Positions 17,928 to 28,300 of a DNA stretch of 64,000 bases are shown one piece after another. Source of the DNA: an uncultured Aquimarina sp. (GTDB lineage: Bacteria; Bacteroidota; Bacteroidia; Flavobacteriales; Flavobacteriaceae); assembly GCA_947498815.1 (NCBI GenBank), contig CANMLU010000002.1, forward strand, positions 186,001 through 250,000, read 5' to 3'. A program made the translations under genes and the position numbers. Within the stretch, counting starts at the first letter, position 1. Each line of letters opens with the position of its first letter. Below the pieces are notes generated by a model. That model was not told the DNA's origin and made no database searches. It saw only the letters and a list, made by a program, of their open reading frames with translations.

Positions 17928-18488
17928 TCATGCTAATAAATCTTGATTGAAATCAAGGTTTTTGATTCTAGAAAGTGTTTCTGGAGACATTCTAAGATAC
18001 GATGCAATATACTTATGAGGTATTTCTTGAAACAACTCTGGCATTTGTTGTAACAACCTTTTGTAGCGCTTTACCGGTGATGACATTAGGAGTATTTTCT
18101 CCTTTTCTATTCTAAGCTGTATGAGCTCTTCCATAATGTTCAAGTATACATCAAAATATTTGGGATTACTTTTTAAAAACGACATCAGGTTTTCTTTGGA
18201 AATCGTTACCACCTCTGTTTTTTTAATAGCCTGAATGTATAGTGATGATTTTTTACTCGAAAAGAAGGAGTCTATAGCCGTTATCAATGATTTTTTATAT
18301 CCAAAGTATAAAATATGCTCTTCATTGTCATCAATAAAATATACTCGCACACTACCACTTAATATAAAATATAGATTATGATTAACTGTTTCTGGTAATT
18401 TTAGGAATTCGTCACGCTTAAATATTTCCTTTTTTGAAGGTATCGTTTCTTTTTCCAGAATATCTTTTAGCTCTTGATAGGCATTCAT
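17928..18488 (-). CDS. Crp/Fnr family transcriptional regulator
   Basis: 186 residues. The N-terminal part (about 20-110) is a cyclic-nucleotide-binding-like beta barrel (RDEFLKLPETVNHNLYFILSGSVRVYF...). The C-terminal winged helix is short: ELFQEIPHKYIASYLRMSPETLSRIKNLDF holds the helix-turn-helix. This is the Bacteroidota Crp-like type, mostly of unknown ligand. The phosphate-binding RxA motif of true cAMP receptors is not evident. It lies 35 bases beyond the dnaE-like gene on the same strand and could be cotranscribed with the repair cluster. Confidence 0.82.
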   Translation of the reverse strand: MNAYQELKDILEKETIPSKKEIFKRDEFLKLPETVNHNLYFILSGSVRVYFIDDNEEHILYFGYKKSLITAIDSFFSSKKSSLYIQAIKKTEVVTISKENLMSFLKSNPKYFDVYLNIMEELIQLRIEKEKILLMSSPVKRYKRLLQQMPELFQEIPHKYIASYLRMSPETLSRIKNLDFNQDLLA

Positions 18489-18523
18489 AGTTCACATTAT
18501 AAATCACACTATAAATGTATCGT

Positions 18524-21500
18524 TTATCTTAATAACCCAAAAGGCTTTCCTGGCTCTTGTGGTAATTCTTTACGATTATAGGTAACATCAAATCTTGGAT
18601 CCGAGACATAAGGCATTCGCTCTTGTTTAATGACTTCTATGCTTAAAAAATCAAACTCAGAGACTACTTTTCCTGTAATGCGATAGATTCCTTTTCCTCT
18701 AAAGGGGTATTTCTTGGCCGCAGGCGGAAAATGTACGGTATCAATCCACTCTCCTTTCTGATCCAAAAATGTACCAAAATACATACGATCTCCTCTAGAA
18801 GTCCCTGTGTTTTTTACTGTAATTAAGTATCCATAGATAACAACTACCTTATTTAAATATGAAGTTAAATCTGCATTTAATAAAGTACTGGTTGGAGATG
18901 TTTCCAACAAAATAAAAGGGTCATACAATGTAAAATTCAATAATTCTAATTGATCAAAAGCGTTTTCTAAGTCTGTAATGGTAAACTTGGGCAATGTAAA
19001 ATCTTTAACATGTACTTTAAAAAGCTGTTGCTGAAACTCATTGATCGTAATATGATTGCATTTATAATGTGCTTCCCATAACAAACTTCGTTTATCCTTG
19101 CCCAAGACTCTAAAAGCATCGATACGAATAAGAATATCCAATTGCTCAATAGAAAGCGGTACACGTTCCATAAATTCTTCTAAAGAACTAAATAACCCAT
19201 CCACCCTGGCATTCATTATTTTTTGCATGGTGCGTTTTTCTAGCCCTTGTAAATGCTGAAACCCCAAATGGATCTCTTTTCCATTGATTGTAGTATCTAT
19301 CGAACTGGTATTGATACAAGGAGCATAAATGATAGCGCCATTTAATCGGGCTTCATGCAAATAGGTTTCTACGCGATAAAACCCTCCTCCATTATTAATA
19401 GTGGCTACCATATATTCCAAAGGATAATAACACTTCAAAAACAAACTCTGATAGGATTCTACTGCATAAGAAGCAGAGTGCCCTTTTGCAAACGCATATC
19501 CAGCAAAACTTTCTATCTGCCGCCATACTTCAAAAATTACTTCATCGTCCTCTCCTCGTTTGCGACAATTGGTAATAAACTTATCTCTCACCGTCTGAAA
19601 CTCATCTCGGGATCGATATTTACCACTCATCCCCCTTCGTAACACATCGGCTTCTCCCAGATCAAGCCCTGCATAATGGTGTGCCACCTTGATTACGTCT
19701 TCTTGATACACCATTACTCCATAGGTATCGGGCATAATATCCCATAATACTGGGTGTGCTTGTTTTCTGCGTTCTGGGTTTTTATGCCGTAAAATATATT
19801 CGCGCATCATCCCACTTTTTGCCACTCCGGGGCGTATAATTGAACTCGCTGCTACCAATGTTAAATAATCACGTACCCCGAGTTTCTTTAGCAACATTCG
19901 CATTGCAGGGGATTCTACATAAAAACAGCCTATACATTCGGCTCTTTCGATCATTGCATTGATATTGGGATCTTTAAAAAAAGGCTTCGCATTGTGGATG
20001 TTTGGCAAAGTAACCTCTGGGTGATTTTTTTTGATAATAGCAATCGCATCTTTTATTTTTCCTAACCCCCGTTGCCCCAAAATATCAAATTTATATAATC
20101 CTACATCCTCGGCAATATGCATATCAAACTGAACCGTTGGAAATCCCTTGGGAGGTAAATGTGTAGCCGAAAAATAATGAATAGGATTTTCGGAAATAAG
20201 AATTCCTGCCGCATGGATGCTTATATAATTTGGGCGACCATGTAGATATTTTGCATACTGAAGCACTAGTTTTGAGAGCTTATCAAGCTTTTGTGGATCA
20301 TATTTCCCATCACTCAGCTTATCAATCTCATGTTTGGGCAGTCCGAATACTTTTCCTAATTCTCGTACTGCACCACTATGTTTGAAAGTTACATACGCTC
20401 CCAATAAAGCAGCTTGACCATTAGCGCCAAAAGCTTCAAAAATAAAGCGAGTAACGTCTTCGCGATCCCAGCTAGAAAAATCGATATCAAAATCAGGTGG
20501 ACTAGCACGATATAAATTCATAAATCGTTCAAAATATAAATCTAACTCTATAGGGTCTACATCTGTAATTTCTAACAAATAGGCCACAATACTATTAGCT
20601 CCGCTACCACGACCTACATGATAATAATCTTTGGATTTTGCATACTGAATGATTTTCCAGTTGATCAAAAAGAAACTTACAAAATTTTGTTGTTTGATTA
20701 AACCAAGCTCCTTTCTTAAACGTTGACGTATCGCATCAGTTACCTCATCATAACGTTTTGGTAATCCTAATTCACATAAGTCGACGAGTTTTTTATAATC
20801 GGTATCCACACTTTCAAAAACAGTTTTCAAATTTTGATTTTCCCTGTTTTTTGAAAAATTAAACTCAATACTACACTCGGCAAGTAATCGTTTTGTATTC
20901 TCAAGAACATGTGAATACTCTTGAAATTTTCTTTGAACAACACTTAAAGTATACATTTGATTATTATACTTACCTTGTTGTAATTCAGGTAATTTACTCA
21001 ACAATACATTAGTGTCGATAGCACGTAATAAACGATGTGTATTAAAATCTCGTTTGTTACGAAAAGTAACAGGATGCAGTACGACTAACTTTTCTGTAAA
21101 CTCACTCAGTTTTGAAAAACGTAGCTTATTAATATCATCAAATCCCACTCCGATAAATTCATGATCCAGAAAGGTAGTTTTTTCTAAAGATAATAGTTTT
21201 TCAAAAGGATAAATAACCAAGCTGTGATCAAAAGGCGGTGCTTCGTCCGGGAAATCTTTTTCTTCATGTAAATGTTCAGATAGAAACTGGTTTAACTCAA
21301 AAAACCCCTGGTTATTTTTTGCAAGACAAACATAACATTGTTGGGTATTATTACGAAAATCAACCCCAACGACAGGTTTAATGTCATAAGAAGGAGCTTT
21401 TCGTACAAAATTTAAACAACCCGAAGTATTATTAATATCCGTCAACGGAAAATAATCGCAGCCATGCTGTTGCGCCATTTCTAATAGCTCAATCTCTGAT

Positions 21501-21547
21501 ATAGTGCCATAGCGCAAACTATAATATGAGTGATTATTGATATACAT
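18524..21547 (-). CDS. DNA polymerase III alpha subunit, short DnaE2-like paralog
   Basis: 1007 residues, shorter than replicative DnaE (about 1150-1450 in this phylum). Order: PHP domain (1-200), palm with GRGSGAN at 312-318 and the catalytic PDFDIDFS at 351-358, KFDILGQRGLGK, a helix-hairpin-helix part and an OB-fold near 880-960. The PHP metal site is eroded: HSYYS keeps a histidine but the TDH motif reads LTDINNTSG. The length and its place beside a Y-family polymerase indicate an error-prone DnaE2/ImuC-type enzyme for damage tolerance. Its final residues keep no clear clamp motif that I can see. Confidence 0.88.
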   Translation of the reverse strand: MYINNHSYYSLRYGTISEIELLEMAQQHGCDYFPLTDINNTSGCLNFVRKAPSYDIKPVVGVDFRNNTQQCYVCLAKNNQGFFELNQFLSEHLHEEKDFPDEAPPFDHSLVIYPFEKLLSLEKTTFLDHEFIGVGFDDINKLRFSKLSEFTEKLVVLHPVTFRNKRDFNTHRLLRAIDTNVLLSKLPELQQGKYNNQMYTLSVVQRKFQEYSHVLENTKRLLAECSIEFNFSKNRENQNLKTVFESVDTDYKKLVDLCELGLPKRYDEVTDAIRQRLRKELGLIKQQNFVSFFLINWKIIQYAKSKDYYHVGRGSGANSIVAYLLEITDVDPIELDLYFERFMNLYRASPPDFDIDFSSWDREDVTRFIFEAFGANGQAALLGAYVTFKHSGAVRELGKVFGLPKHEIDKLSDGKYDPQKLDKLSKLVLQYAKYLHGRPNYISIHAAGILISENPIHYFSATHLPPKGFPTVQFDMHIAEDVGLYKFDILGQRGLGKIKDAIAIIKKNHPEVTLPNIHNAKPFFKDPNINAMIERAECIGCFYVESPAMRMLLKKLGVRDYLTLVAASSIIRPGVAKSGMMREYILRHKNPERRKQAHPVLWDIMPDTYGVMVYQEDVIKVAHHYAGLDLGEADVLRRGMSGKYRSRDEFQTVRDKFITNCRKRGEDDEVIFEVWRQIESFAGYAFAKGHSASYAVESYQSLFLKCYYPLEYMVATINNGGGFYRVETYLHEARLNGAIIYAPCINTSSIDTTINGKEIHLGFQHLQGLEKRTMQKIMNARVDGLFSSLEEFMERVPLSIEQLDILIRIDAFRVLGKDKRSLLWEAHYKCNHITINEFQQQLFKVHVKDFTLPKFTITDLENAFDQLELLNFTLYDPFILLETSPTSTLLNADLTSYLNKVVVIYGYLITVKNTGTSRGDRMYFGTFLDQKGEWIDTVHFPPAAKKYPFRGKGIYRITGKVVSEFDFLSIEVIKQERMPYVSDPRFDVTYNRKELPQEPGKPFGLLR

Positions 21548-21566
21548 TTTCCTGGTTCTATTGTAA

Positions 21567-21725
21567 TACCATTTACACTTTGAATTTACTGCAATAAAAT
21601 ACTCTTTTCCGCCTCTGTTTCAGAATAAAAATGAACCGTAGCTATGGCTATGCTTAATTTTCCCTCTTCACATAGACAAAAAATAGCTGATTTTCTTTTA
21701 CAGTAAATTCAAAATATAACTGGTA
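21567..21725. repeat. Long-armed inverted repeat between the two polymerase genes
   Basis: Two 28-base arms, 21567-21594 and 21698-21725, are inverted relative to each other and match at 24 of 28 positions. Both hold the perfect core TTTGAATTTACTG and begin with TACCA. They are 103 bases apart and fill the gap between the dinB stop and the dnaE start. This could be a pair of operator or promoter elements facing each other, or a small MITE-like element with terminal inverted repeats; a target duplication is not evident. Confidence 0.6.
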
Positions 21726-21732
21726 TAATTAT

Positions 21733-22953
21733 TTATTGAGTTCTATGTGCTAATACAATAGGTGGTTCTCCATTAAATGGGTTTGTGAAATTCCCAATAG
21801 TACGTGCCCCATCACCTATTGTAGCTGCACGCATAATGCTTCGATCTCCATAGCGAATGCGTATGGTATCCATTGCTTTATACAGGTTTACAGTTTTTTT
21901 TTCATCATCAAACAAATTGATCTGATAGGTACCGGTTGTTAAACCACTGTATCGAACACCTACAAGGCGTATTAGTAACCTTCGACTAAACAGGTTTTCA
22001 AAAAGTCCCATTACCACAGGTATCAAGTGATGATCGGCCGATGTGTATGGTATTTTGAGCTGTTTGGAGTATGTTTGAAAATCAGAATAACGAATCTTTA
22101 CTGTTACACAAGAGGTTAGCTTCCCTCCTCGTCGTAGTTGAAAAGCTAGGTTTTCTGCCATTGCCGTAATTGTTGTCTTAAGCGTAGTAACATTGATCGT
22201 ATCCTGGCCATAAGTACGCTCACTCGAAATCGATTTGCGTTCGTGATACTCTACTATGGGTGTATGATCAATGCCATTGGCACGTTGCCATATCACACGA
22301 CCGTTTTTCCCAAAAACAGAAGTCATCATCTCAACAGGCATTTGCTGTACTGTTTGTACATTTTTGATTCCCATATTACAAAAGGTGCGATAGGTCTTCT
22401 CACCTACCATAGGTATTTTTTTGATTGATAACGGTGCCAGGAATGCTTTCTCATAACCCGTATCAATTTTTAGTTGATTATTGGGTTTGGCCTCGTTGGT
22501 AGCCACTTTTGAAACTGTTTTATTTACCGAAAGTCCAAAGGAAATCGGTAACCCTGCCTCTTTAATAATTTTATTACGCAACTCTGATGCAAACTTGTAG
22601 CACCCAAAGAAACGATCCATCCCGGTAAGGTCTGCATAGAACTCATCGACACTAGCTTTCTCTAAAACAGGGACTTCATTTTGCAAAATTTCGGTCACTT
22701 GTTTTGAAAACTTAGTATAGGTACCCGCATTACCTCGAATGTAAATGGCATTAGGGCAAAGTTGTCTAGCCATTTTCATAGGCATTCCCGAGTGGACACC
22801 ATAACCTCTGGTCTCATAACTTGCCGCACTCACTACGCCACGATCTCCGGTACCTCCCACAATGACAGGTTTATTATTTAACCTGCTATCCAAAAGACGC
22901 TCACAGGACACAAAAAAAGTATCCAGATCAAAGTGTACAATTGTAGTATTCAT
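21733..22953 (-). CDS. dinB: Y-family DNA polymerase (DinB/Pol IV type)
   Basis: 406 residues. Catalytic site: D9 in HFDLDTFFVSCE, and D103-E104 in ASVDEFYADLTG. Finger, thumb and little-finger regions follow at normal length. A sliding-clamp motif QINLF is present at 344-348. The enzyme copies past damaged bases at low fidelity. The position after VDE is Phe rather than the usual Ala/Ser. The gene lies 11 bases after the exonuclease-GIY-YIG gene and 185 bases before the DnaE-like gene, so the three probably act in one translesion pathway. Confidence 0.92.
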   Translation of the reverse strand: MNTTIVHFDLDTFFVSCERLLDSRLNNKPVIVGGTGDRGVVSAASYETRGYGVHSGMPMKMARQLCPNAIYIRGNAGTYTKFSKQVTEILQNEVPVLEKASVDEFYADLTGMDRFFGCYKFASELRNKIIKEAGLPISFGLSVNKTVSKVATNEAKPNNQLKIDTGYEKAFLAPLSIKKIPMVGEKTYRTFCNMGIKNVQTVQQMPVEMMTSVFGKNGRVIWQRANGIDHTPIVEYHERKSISSERTYGQDTINVTTLKTTITAMAENLAFQLRRGGKLTSCVTVKIRYSDFQTYSKQLKIPYTSADHHLIPVVMGLFENLFSRRLLIRLVGVRYSGLTTGTYQINLFDDEKKTVNLYKAMDTIRIRYGDRSIMRAATIGDGARTIGNFTNPFNGEPPIVLAHRTQ

Positions 22954-22964
22954 AACAATTCCTT

Positions 22965-24344
22965 TTACATATATATAATATTATTTTCCCCATGTTTACG
23001 TAAGTAACTTTTGATGATTTTTGTGGTATGATACGTGTGTTTTTGTAATGTCAGAAAAGTTTCAAAATCTTGGAAATGCGATACTTGTTCTGACTGATGA
23101 ACATAGCCAAACCCTTTATAAATCCCGTTTTGTATCATCACAAAACTATGTTCATCTACTGCCCTACCTTTTTCCCTTATCAGGTAAGTTTCTTTTTGTT
23201 TTTTTAAGGATATCAATGCTTGTTGTACCCTCATATTATACAATACCACAGATTCTTGATCATAGCATATTCCTTTACAATTTTTAATGCGATAATGAGA
23301 ACAACGTTCTGTAGTACTTTGTAGGTTACAATATCGCGGACATAGTTGATAATCAAAGCATAATCGCTCTAATTGCTCTATAGCATCAGACCTTTTATAA
23401 AATACTTCTAGCGAATGATCTGTGTTTTTGGATCTATCTATTGCAAGCTGTATGATTCCTTTTCTATTGGTATACTGTATGATTCGATATGGAGCTACTG
23501 GTTTTTTTTGAGCCCGGTTAAACTCTGGGTAATGCTTTTGAATCTTCTCTGCCTCTAATAATAAAGCAACAAGTTCATTACCTGTTACTTCATAATCTAT
23601 AGCATATGTGTTTTGACCAAGAGCATATTCTTTATTCTTTTTATCATAAAAATGGCTAATCACCCGTTGTTTTATATTCTTTGCTTTACCGGCATAAATA
23701 ACTTTTCCTTTTTGATCTTTAAACAGGTAGATTCCTGTCTCTTCTGGTAGTGCATTAATAGCAGCTGCATCAAGATGCGGAGGAAGTGTTGCTTCTTTGG
23801 AACGAGCATTTAAAAAAGAATTAATCATCGTAAACTCTGGATCGAGTTCCAAAATCCGTTGAAATAAAATCACCGTAGCATCTGTATCCCCTTCGGCACG
23901 ATGTCGATCAACTAATGGAATATTAAGTGACGAACATAGCCTACCTAAACTGTAAGAAAATAGTCCTGGTATTAATTTTCTGGAAAGACGAACAGTACAT
24001 AGTTTTTTTCGGGTGAATGCATGGTCCAAACTTTTAAACTCACCCCGAATTACATTATAATCAAAATTGACATTGTGGGCCACAAAAATAGCCCCTGTGG
24101 TGATTTCGATAATACGATCTGCAATCTCATGAAATTTGGGAGCATCTCTAACCATATCGTTATCAATACCTGTAAGACCAGTAATAAAGGGTGGTATATG
24201 CTGTTCGGGATTGACTAGAGAGGTAAACTTGTCTAAGATTTTATTTCCTTGTAATAGTACAATGCAAATTTCGGTAATACGATTGCCCAGAATACCCTTT
24301 CCGGTAGTTTCGACATCAATAACGGTATATAGTTGATCTTGCAT
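22965..24344 (-). CDS. DnaQ-like 3'-5' exonuclease fused to UvrC/Cho-type GIY-YIG nuclease
   Basis: 459 residues from the ATG at 24344 (MQDQLYTVIDVETTG); an earlier start adds 30 residues overlapping a terminator. The DEDDh exonuclease has D10/E12, D95 (NVNFDYN), H148 and D153. From about 198 a GIY-YIG domain follows: GIY at 204-206, YAGK at 217-220, then a region with CPRYC and several more cysteines as in UvrC N-termini and Cho. Such fusions are annotated as PolIII epsilon-like/UvrC proteins. It could combine incision at lesions with end trimming, next to two translesion polymerases. Confidence 0.88.
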   Translation of the reverse strand: MQDQLYTVIDVETTGKGILGNRITEICIVLLQGNKILDKFTSLVNPEQHIPPFITGLTGIDNDMVRDAPKFHEIADRIIEITTGAIFVAHNVNFDYNVIRGEFKSLDHAFTRKKLCTVRLSRKLIPGLFSYSLGRLCSSLNIPLVDRHRAEGDTDATVILFQRILELDPEFTMINSFLNARSKEATLPPHLDAAAINALPEETGIYLFKDQKGKVIYAGKAKNIKQRVISHFYDKKNKEYALGQNTYAIDYEVTGNELVALLLEAEKIQKHYPEFNRAQKKPVAPYRIIQYTNRKGIIQLAIDRSKNTDHSLEVFYKRSDAIEQLERLCFDYQLCPRYCNLQSTTERCSHYRIKNCKGICYDQESVVLYNMRVQQALISLKKQKETYLIREKGRAVDEHSFVMIQNGIYKGFGYVHQSEQVSHFQDFETFLTLQKHTYHTTKIIKSYLRKHGENNIIYM

Positions 24345-24383
24345 TATACTTTTGTTAAGAAATACAAAACTACTATAAAAAAA

Positions 24384-24431
24384 CGAATAAATGGAATATT
24401 TCCTAGTATTTGGAATTATTCCATTTATTCG
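24384..24431 (-). terminator. Intrinsic terminator after the universal stress protein gene
   Basis: A perfect 15-bp inverted repeat: CGAATAAATGGAATA at 24384-24398 pairs with 24417-24431; four more pairs extend the stem after one mismatch. On the minus strand it is followed by seven T residues. It separates the stress protein gene from the repair cluster. Confidence 0.75.
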
Positions 24432-24457
24432 CAAGAAAAATCAATTATTCGATGTTG

Positions 24458-25246
24458 TTACCTCAAAATTAATACAGGAACATTTAGTTTTTGTAACAAA
24501 CGATTATTAGTTGACCTTTGTGGTATACAAAGCAATTGTGTATTCGTTTTTGAAACATAAGAAGCTAAACTATCGAATGCATTTGCTCCTTCAGAGAAAA
24601 CATAAGAAACCGTATTTTGCTCGCTTGGTCCTGTTTCTGTATCCTTTTGCGAATTTTCTTGGTCACGAATTTTGAAAAGTTTTATTGGATTGCGATTTTG
24701 TTGATTTAAATCATTAATGATTTCAACCCCCTTTTCTTGTAGAATTTCACCATACATTCCCAAAGTAACATCTGTATACGTATGAAACTTGTGATCCTCT
24801 TCTACTATCAATACATTAGCAGAAGATTGTTCAAGAACAAAGTTAGTTATCCCTTGTCTAAAAAAGTCGATCAAAGCATTTGACTTTCGCTTACCTAGCA
24901 AAATGATATCAGGGCTTGTTTTAGAAAGATGCTCTTTAATCGAGTTTTTAATATTACCATAAGCAATTTTATAGGTAATCGGAAATTTATTTTCCTTCTC
25001 GGTTTGTCTTATAACCTTTATTAATCGTGATTTCGAGCTTTGATAATCTTTATGAATCGATCGTATTGCAGAAAATTGATTGTCGTGTTTAACAATATCT
25101 GTTGGGGCCTTTACATAAAGTACTTCAACACTACCTTCGATTACTTTGGCCAATTGTATAGCATTTTCCAAAACAATCTCAGAGGTTTTTGATACATCCA
25201 TTAATACCAACAAACGGTATTTAGAATTTAGGTTTACATCATTCAT
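24458..25246 (-). CDS. Universal stress protein, two UspA domains
   Basis: 262 residues, two tandem Usp domains of about 130. The first starts YRLLVLMDVSKTSEIVLENAIQLAK and holds SPDIILLGKRKSNALIDFFRQGITNFVLEQSSANVLIVEE; the glycine loop G-x2-G-x9-G(S/T) for ATP binding is only partly kept (LGKRKSNALIDFFRQGITNFV). The second (about 150-262) ends with LLCIPQRSTNNRLLQKLNVPVLILR and is more divergent. It is cytoplasmic and probably stress-induced. It is separated from both neighbours and has its own terminator. Confidence 0.85.
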   Translation of the reverse strand: MNDVNLNSKYRLLVLMDVSKTSEIVLENAIQLAKVIEGSVEVLYVKAPTDIVKHDNQFSAIRSIHKDYQSSKSRLIKVIRQTEKENKFPITYKIAYGNIKNSIKEHLSKTSPDIILLGKRKSNALIDFFRQGITNFVLEQSSANVLIVEEDHKFHTYTDVTLGMYGEILQEKGVEIINDLNQQNRNPIKLFKIRDQENSQKDTETGPSEQNTVSYVFSEGANAFDSLASYVSKTNTQLLCIPQRSTNNRLLQKLNVPVLILR

Positions 25247-25390
25247 AGCAGTTTCATTTAAATTTGATAGATATACTGGATAAATATAATACTATTACTA
25301 TTAATAATCAGTAGTTTAACTTTTGATTAGTATAATTATAACATCTGTTTAAAGCACAAGTACATCAACATAAAAGCATTTTAAGTATTA

Positions 25391-28300
25391 CTAATGTAAC
25401 AATTTCAAAGGTGTTACTGTTTCAAATAGGTCTTTGATTACATACTGTAAATTACCCGGTGTTACTTCTCTAAAATAACCCAAGAGATCGTTTGACTTGG
25501 TATATCGTTCCGTTTCTAATTTTAATCTTCCATTGGTACTGTTCCAATCTTTTATAAAACGTCTTAAAGCCAGATTTATTTTTTGTTCACCAATACATTC
25601 TTGAAGTGCATACATATTGACCCCCCCTTTTCGATAATAGATATAGTCTTGTTTTTCTACAAATTCTAAAGGGACTTCGTCTTTATCATCTCTTAACTTG
25701 CCTTTTTTATAAGCATCCAATTCCATCTGTAAAAATTGCTCAATTTTCTCCTTTGGGTATCTTTGTTTCAAGACCATTAATGCCGAATACTGCGCCAATG
25801 TTTCTAAAATCATATGTCTACCTTGTACATTGGCGGCCTCTACTTGCATGCCCCACCATTGATGAGCTACTTCATGAGCGGTAACATAAAAAGCCATATC
25901 GACATCTTTCTCATCATCAATATCCAATACAAAACCAAGGGCTTCAGAAAAAGGGATTGTATTTGGAAAAGATTGAGCAAACTCTGCATAACGAGGAAAC
26001 TCCAAAATTCGCATTTGTTGGTATTGATATGGGCTAAAATTCTTACCAAAATAGTCAAGAGACATCTCCATAGACTCCATCATTCTATTCAAGTTATACT
26101 CATGCCCTTTGTGGTAATAAATTTCTAGATCTATCGGATCTTTTAGGCTATCCAATTGAGATAACCATTTTTTCTGTATAACTTCATAACGTGCCGAAAC
26201 GATCGAATAAAAATTAATCATAGGCTTCTTCATTTTATAATGAAAATATGCTCTCTCTCCTTCTTTCCAATCCCTTATAAGACTACCTGGTGCAATCGCC
26301 TTCTGATCTTTATCTGTTCCAAGTACTATTTCAAAGTTAATTTGATCGGCATCTCCACCAGTCATTGCGTAGGTAGATTCCATAGGATTATTTCTTTTGG
26401 CCATTTGTTCTCTTGCTTCTAATCCATATTCCTTTCGTTCCCTATTCTCTCGTAATTCATATTTTTTATTATATCCCAGCGAAGGGAAATCTTTATTGGT
26501 GAAAAATGTACCATTATGAAGAATCTCTGTATTAGAACTCCCTTCTTCAAACCCACTAGTGGTGTAGACCTGCTTAAATGTCATTTTAACCGAATCTCCC
26601 GGTTTTAATGGTGGATTAAGAGTATAGACATAGTAATCATACTTTTTATAAGCACTATCAATAGTCGCATTTCGATCTAAAGTTATATATGCCAAATTTA
26701 CATTTGCATCTATCAATTTTTGCAGGTGTATTTCATCAATAGCTTGATTCTGAGTGTTTTTAAGGATATAATATCCCTCGGCTGTATACGCTCTGTTTTC
26801 TGGATATAATTCAACTTTCAAATTGACATCAGTAATCTTTGGCTGAGGGATGTATTCGAATTGTTTTAATGCTTTTTCATAACCCGCTCTATACTCTTGT
26901 TGATGTGTAGAATTCCAATATTCATTCAGTATATTGGTATTATAAAAGATATAACTTCCTATGCCCACAAATACGATACTACAAAACGCTGCTAATCTAA
27001 CCACCGGTTTCGTTACTCTTTGCTTGCAAAGTTTCCAACGTCTTTTTAAACTTGTTTCGACACCTCTAACAGAAAAAACAGCGCTTATAAGTAAGATGAT
27101 GAACCCAAATACCATCCAATACGTTTTTATCCAGAGAAATGGCACCAGAAAATGTCCGTAACCATTCATATCAGAGTATGTACCCAAAGAGCCTCCTCCA
27201 AATTTGTATAGATCATGTTCAAAACCTAGAGCTTCCGAAGCCACATTTATAATAAAGAAAACCATGACCAATACAAATCCAATAAACTTATTATTAGCGA
27301 TTACCTGAAAGAAAAAAGAGATAAATGTATAGAGTACCAGAAAGGGAAATAATTCTAGAAAAAAACCATAAAAATATACATCAAACTCGTAGTTGTAATA
27401 TCCACTAGCCGTTTGAAACATAACACCAGATAGAATTAAGGATACAATCAAAACGATGTAGACTAACAAAAGCCCAAGAAATTTGGCCGATAAACCCACA
27501 AAATCTGCTATTGGTGTAGCATCATATATTAGATGTAACTGCGCTTCTCTTTCTTTCCAGATAAGTTCACCAGAATAAAATATTAAAATCATGACAAAGA
27601 AATAAATTGACATTTCTTGTAATTCTCCAATGATGAAATATGTTTTAGGATAGCTATCAACTCCATATACCGTTCCTAGACTAACAGAATTGATCAGGAT
27701 GATTATCATTCCACATATTACGATAGCCCAAAAGGATGTCTGTTTGCAAATTGACATGAAGTAAAACCAGGTAAGCCTTATTAATTGAATACATTGCGCT
27801 TTAAAATCATACTGTAAGGTTACGGAAGGTATTTTAATTCTAAATCCTGAAGGTTTATTTTGTTCATCAAGTACTTGAAGCCTCTTCTTCTTCTTCTTCT
27901 TCTTGGTAGATTTTTCTTTAACTACATTAAAGTTGAATTTATGATAACCATACCATAAGATCAAAACTCCGATAGCTACCCAAAATAACTTATTGTATAA
28001 AAGCACACCATTAAAAGGGATACGGTTTTCATTACGTTCTACAGCCGTCCAACCGTCTACCATATCTGTAAGAGTTGTTAAGCTAAGTGGGTCTAATATG
28101 GCTTGCAAGAATTCATTTGTTATAGACTTGGTTAACATAAACACCACAAAAATGAATACCCATTGTGTGTATACCACGATTAATTTTCGACTCAACGCTC
28201 CACTTACAAAAAACACAGCAGCGCTAAAAAAAAGTGTAGGTAATACAACAGTAAAAAATGGTTGTATATAAGCTAGGAAATTAAAAGGCAGTAAATCTTC

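Noticed and set aside
24345-24434. 30-residue N-terminal extension of the exonuclease-GIY-YIG protein
   Set aside because: It would be translated from inside a terminator hairpin and precedes the conserved exonuclease start MQDQLYTVIDVETTG.
27886-27912. CTT triplet repeats that look like a microsatellite
   Set aside because: They encode the lysine-rich loop of the ABC permease and are in frame; no sign of phase variation from one sequence.
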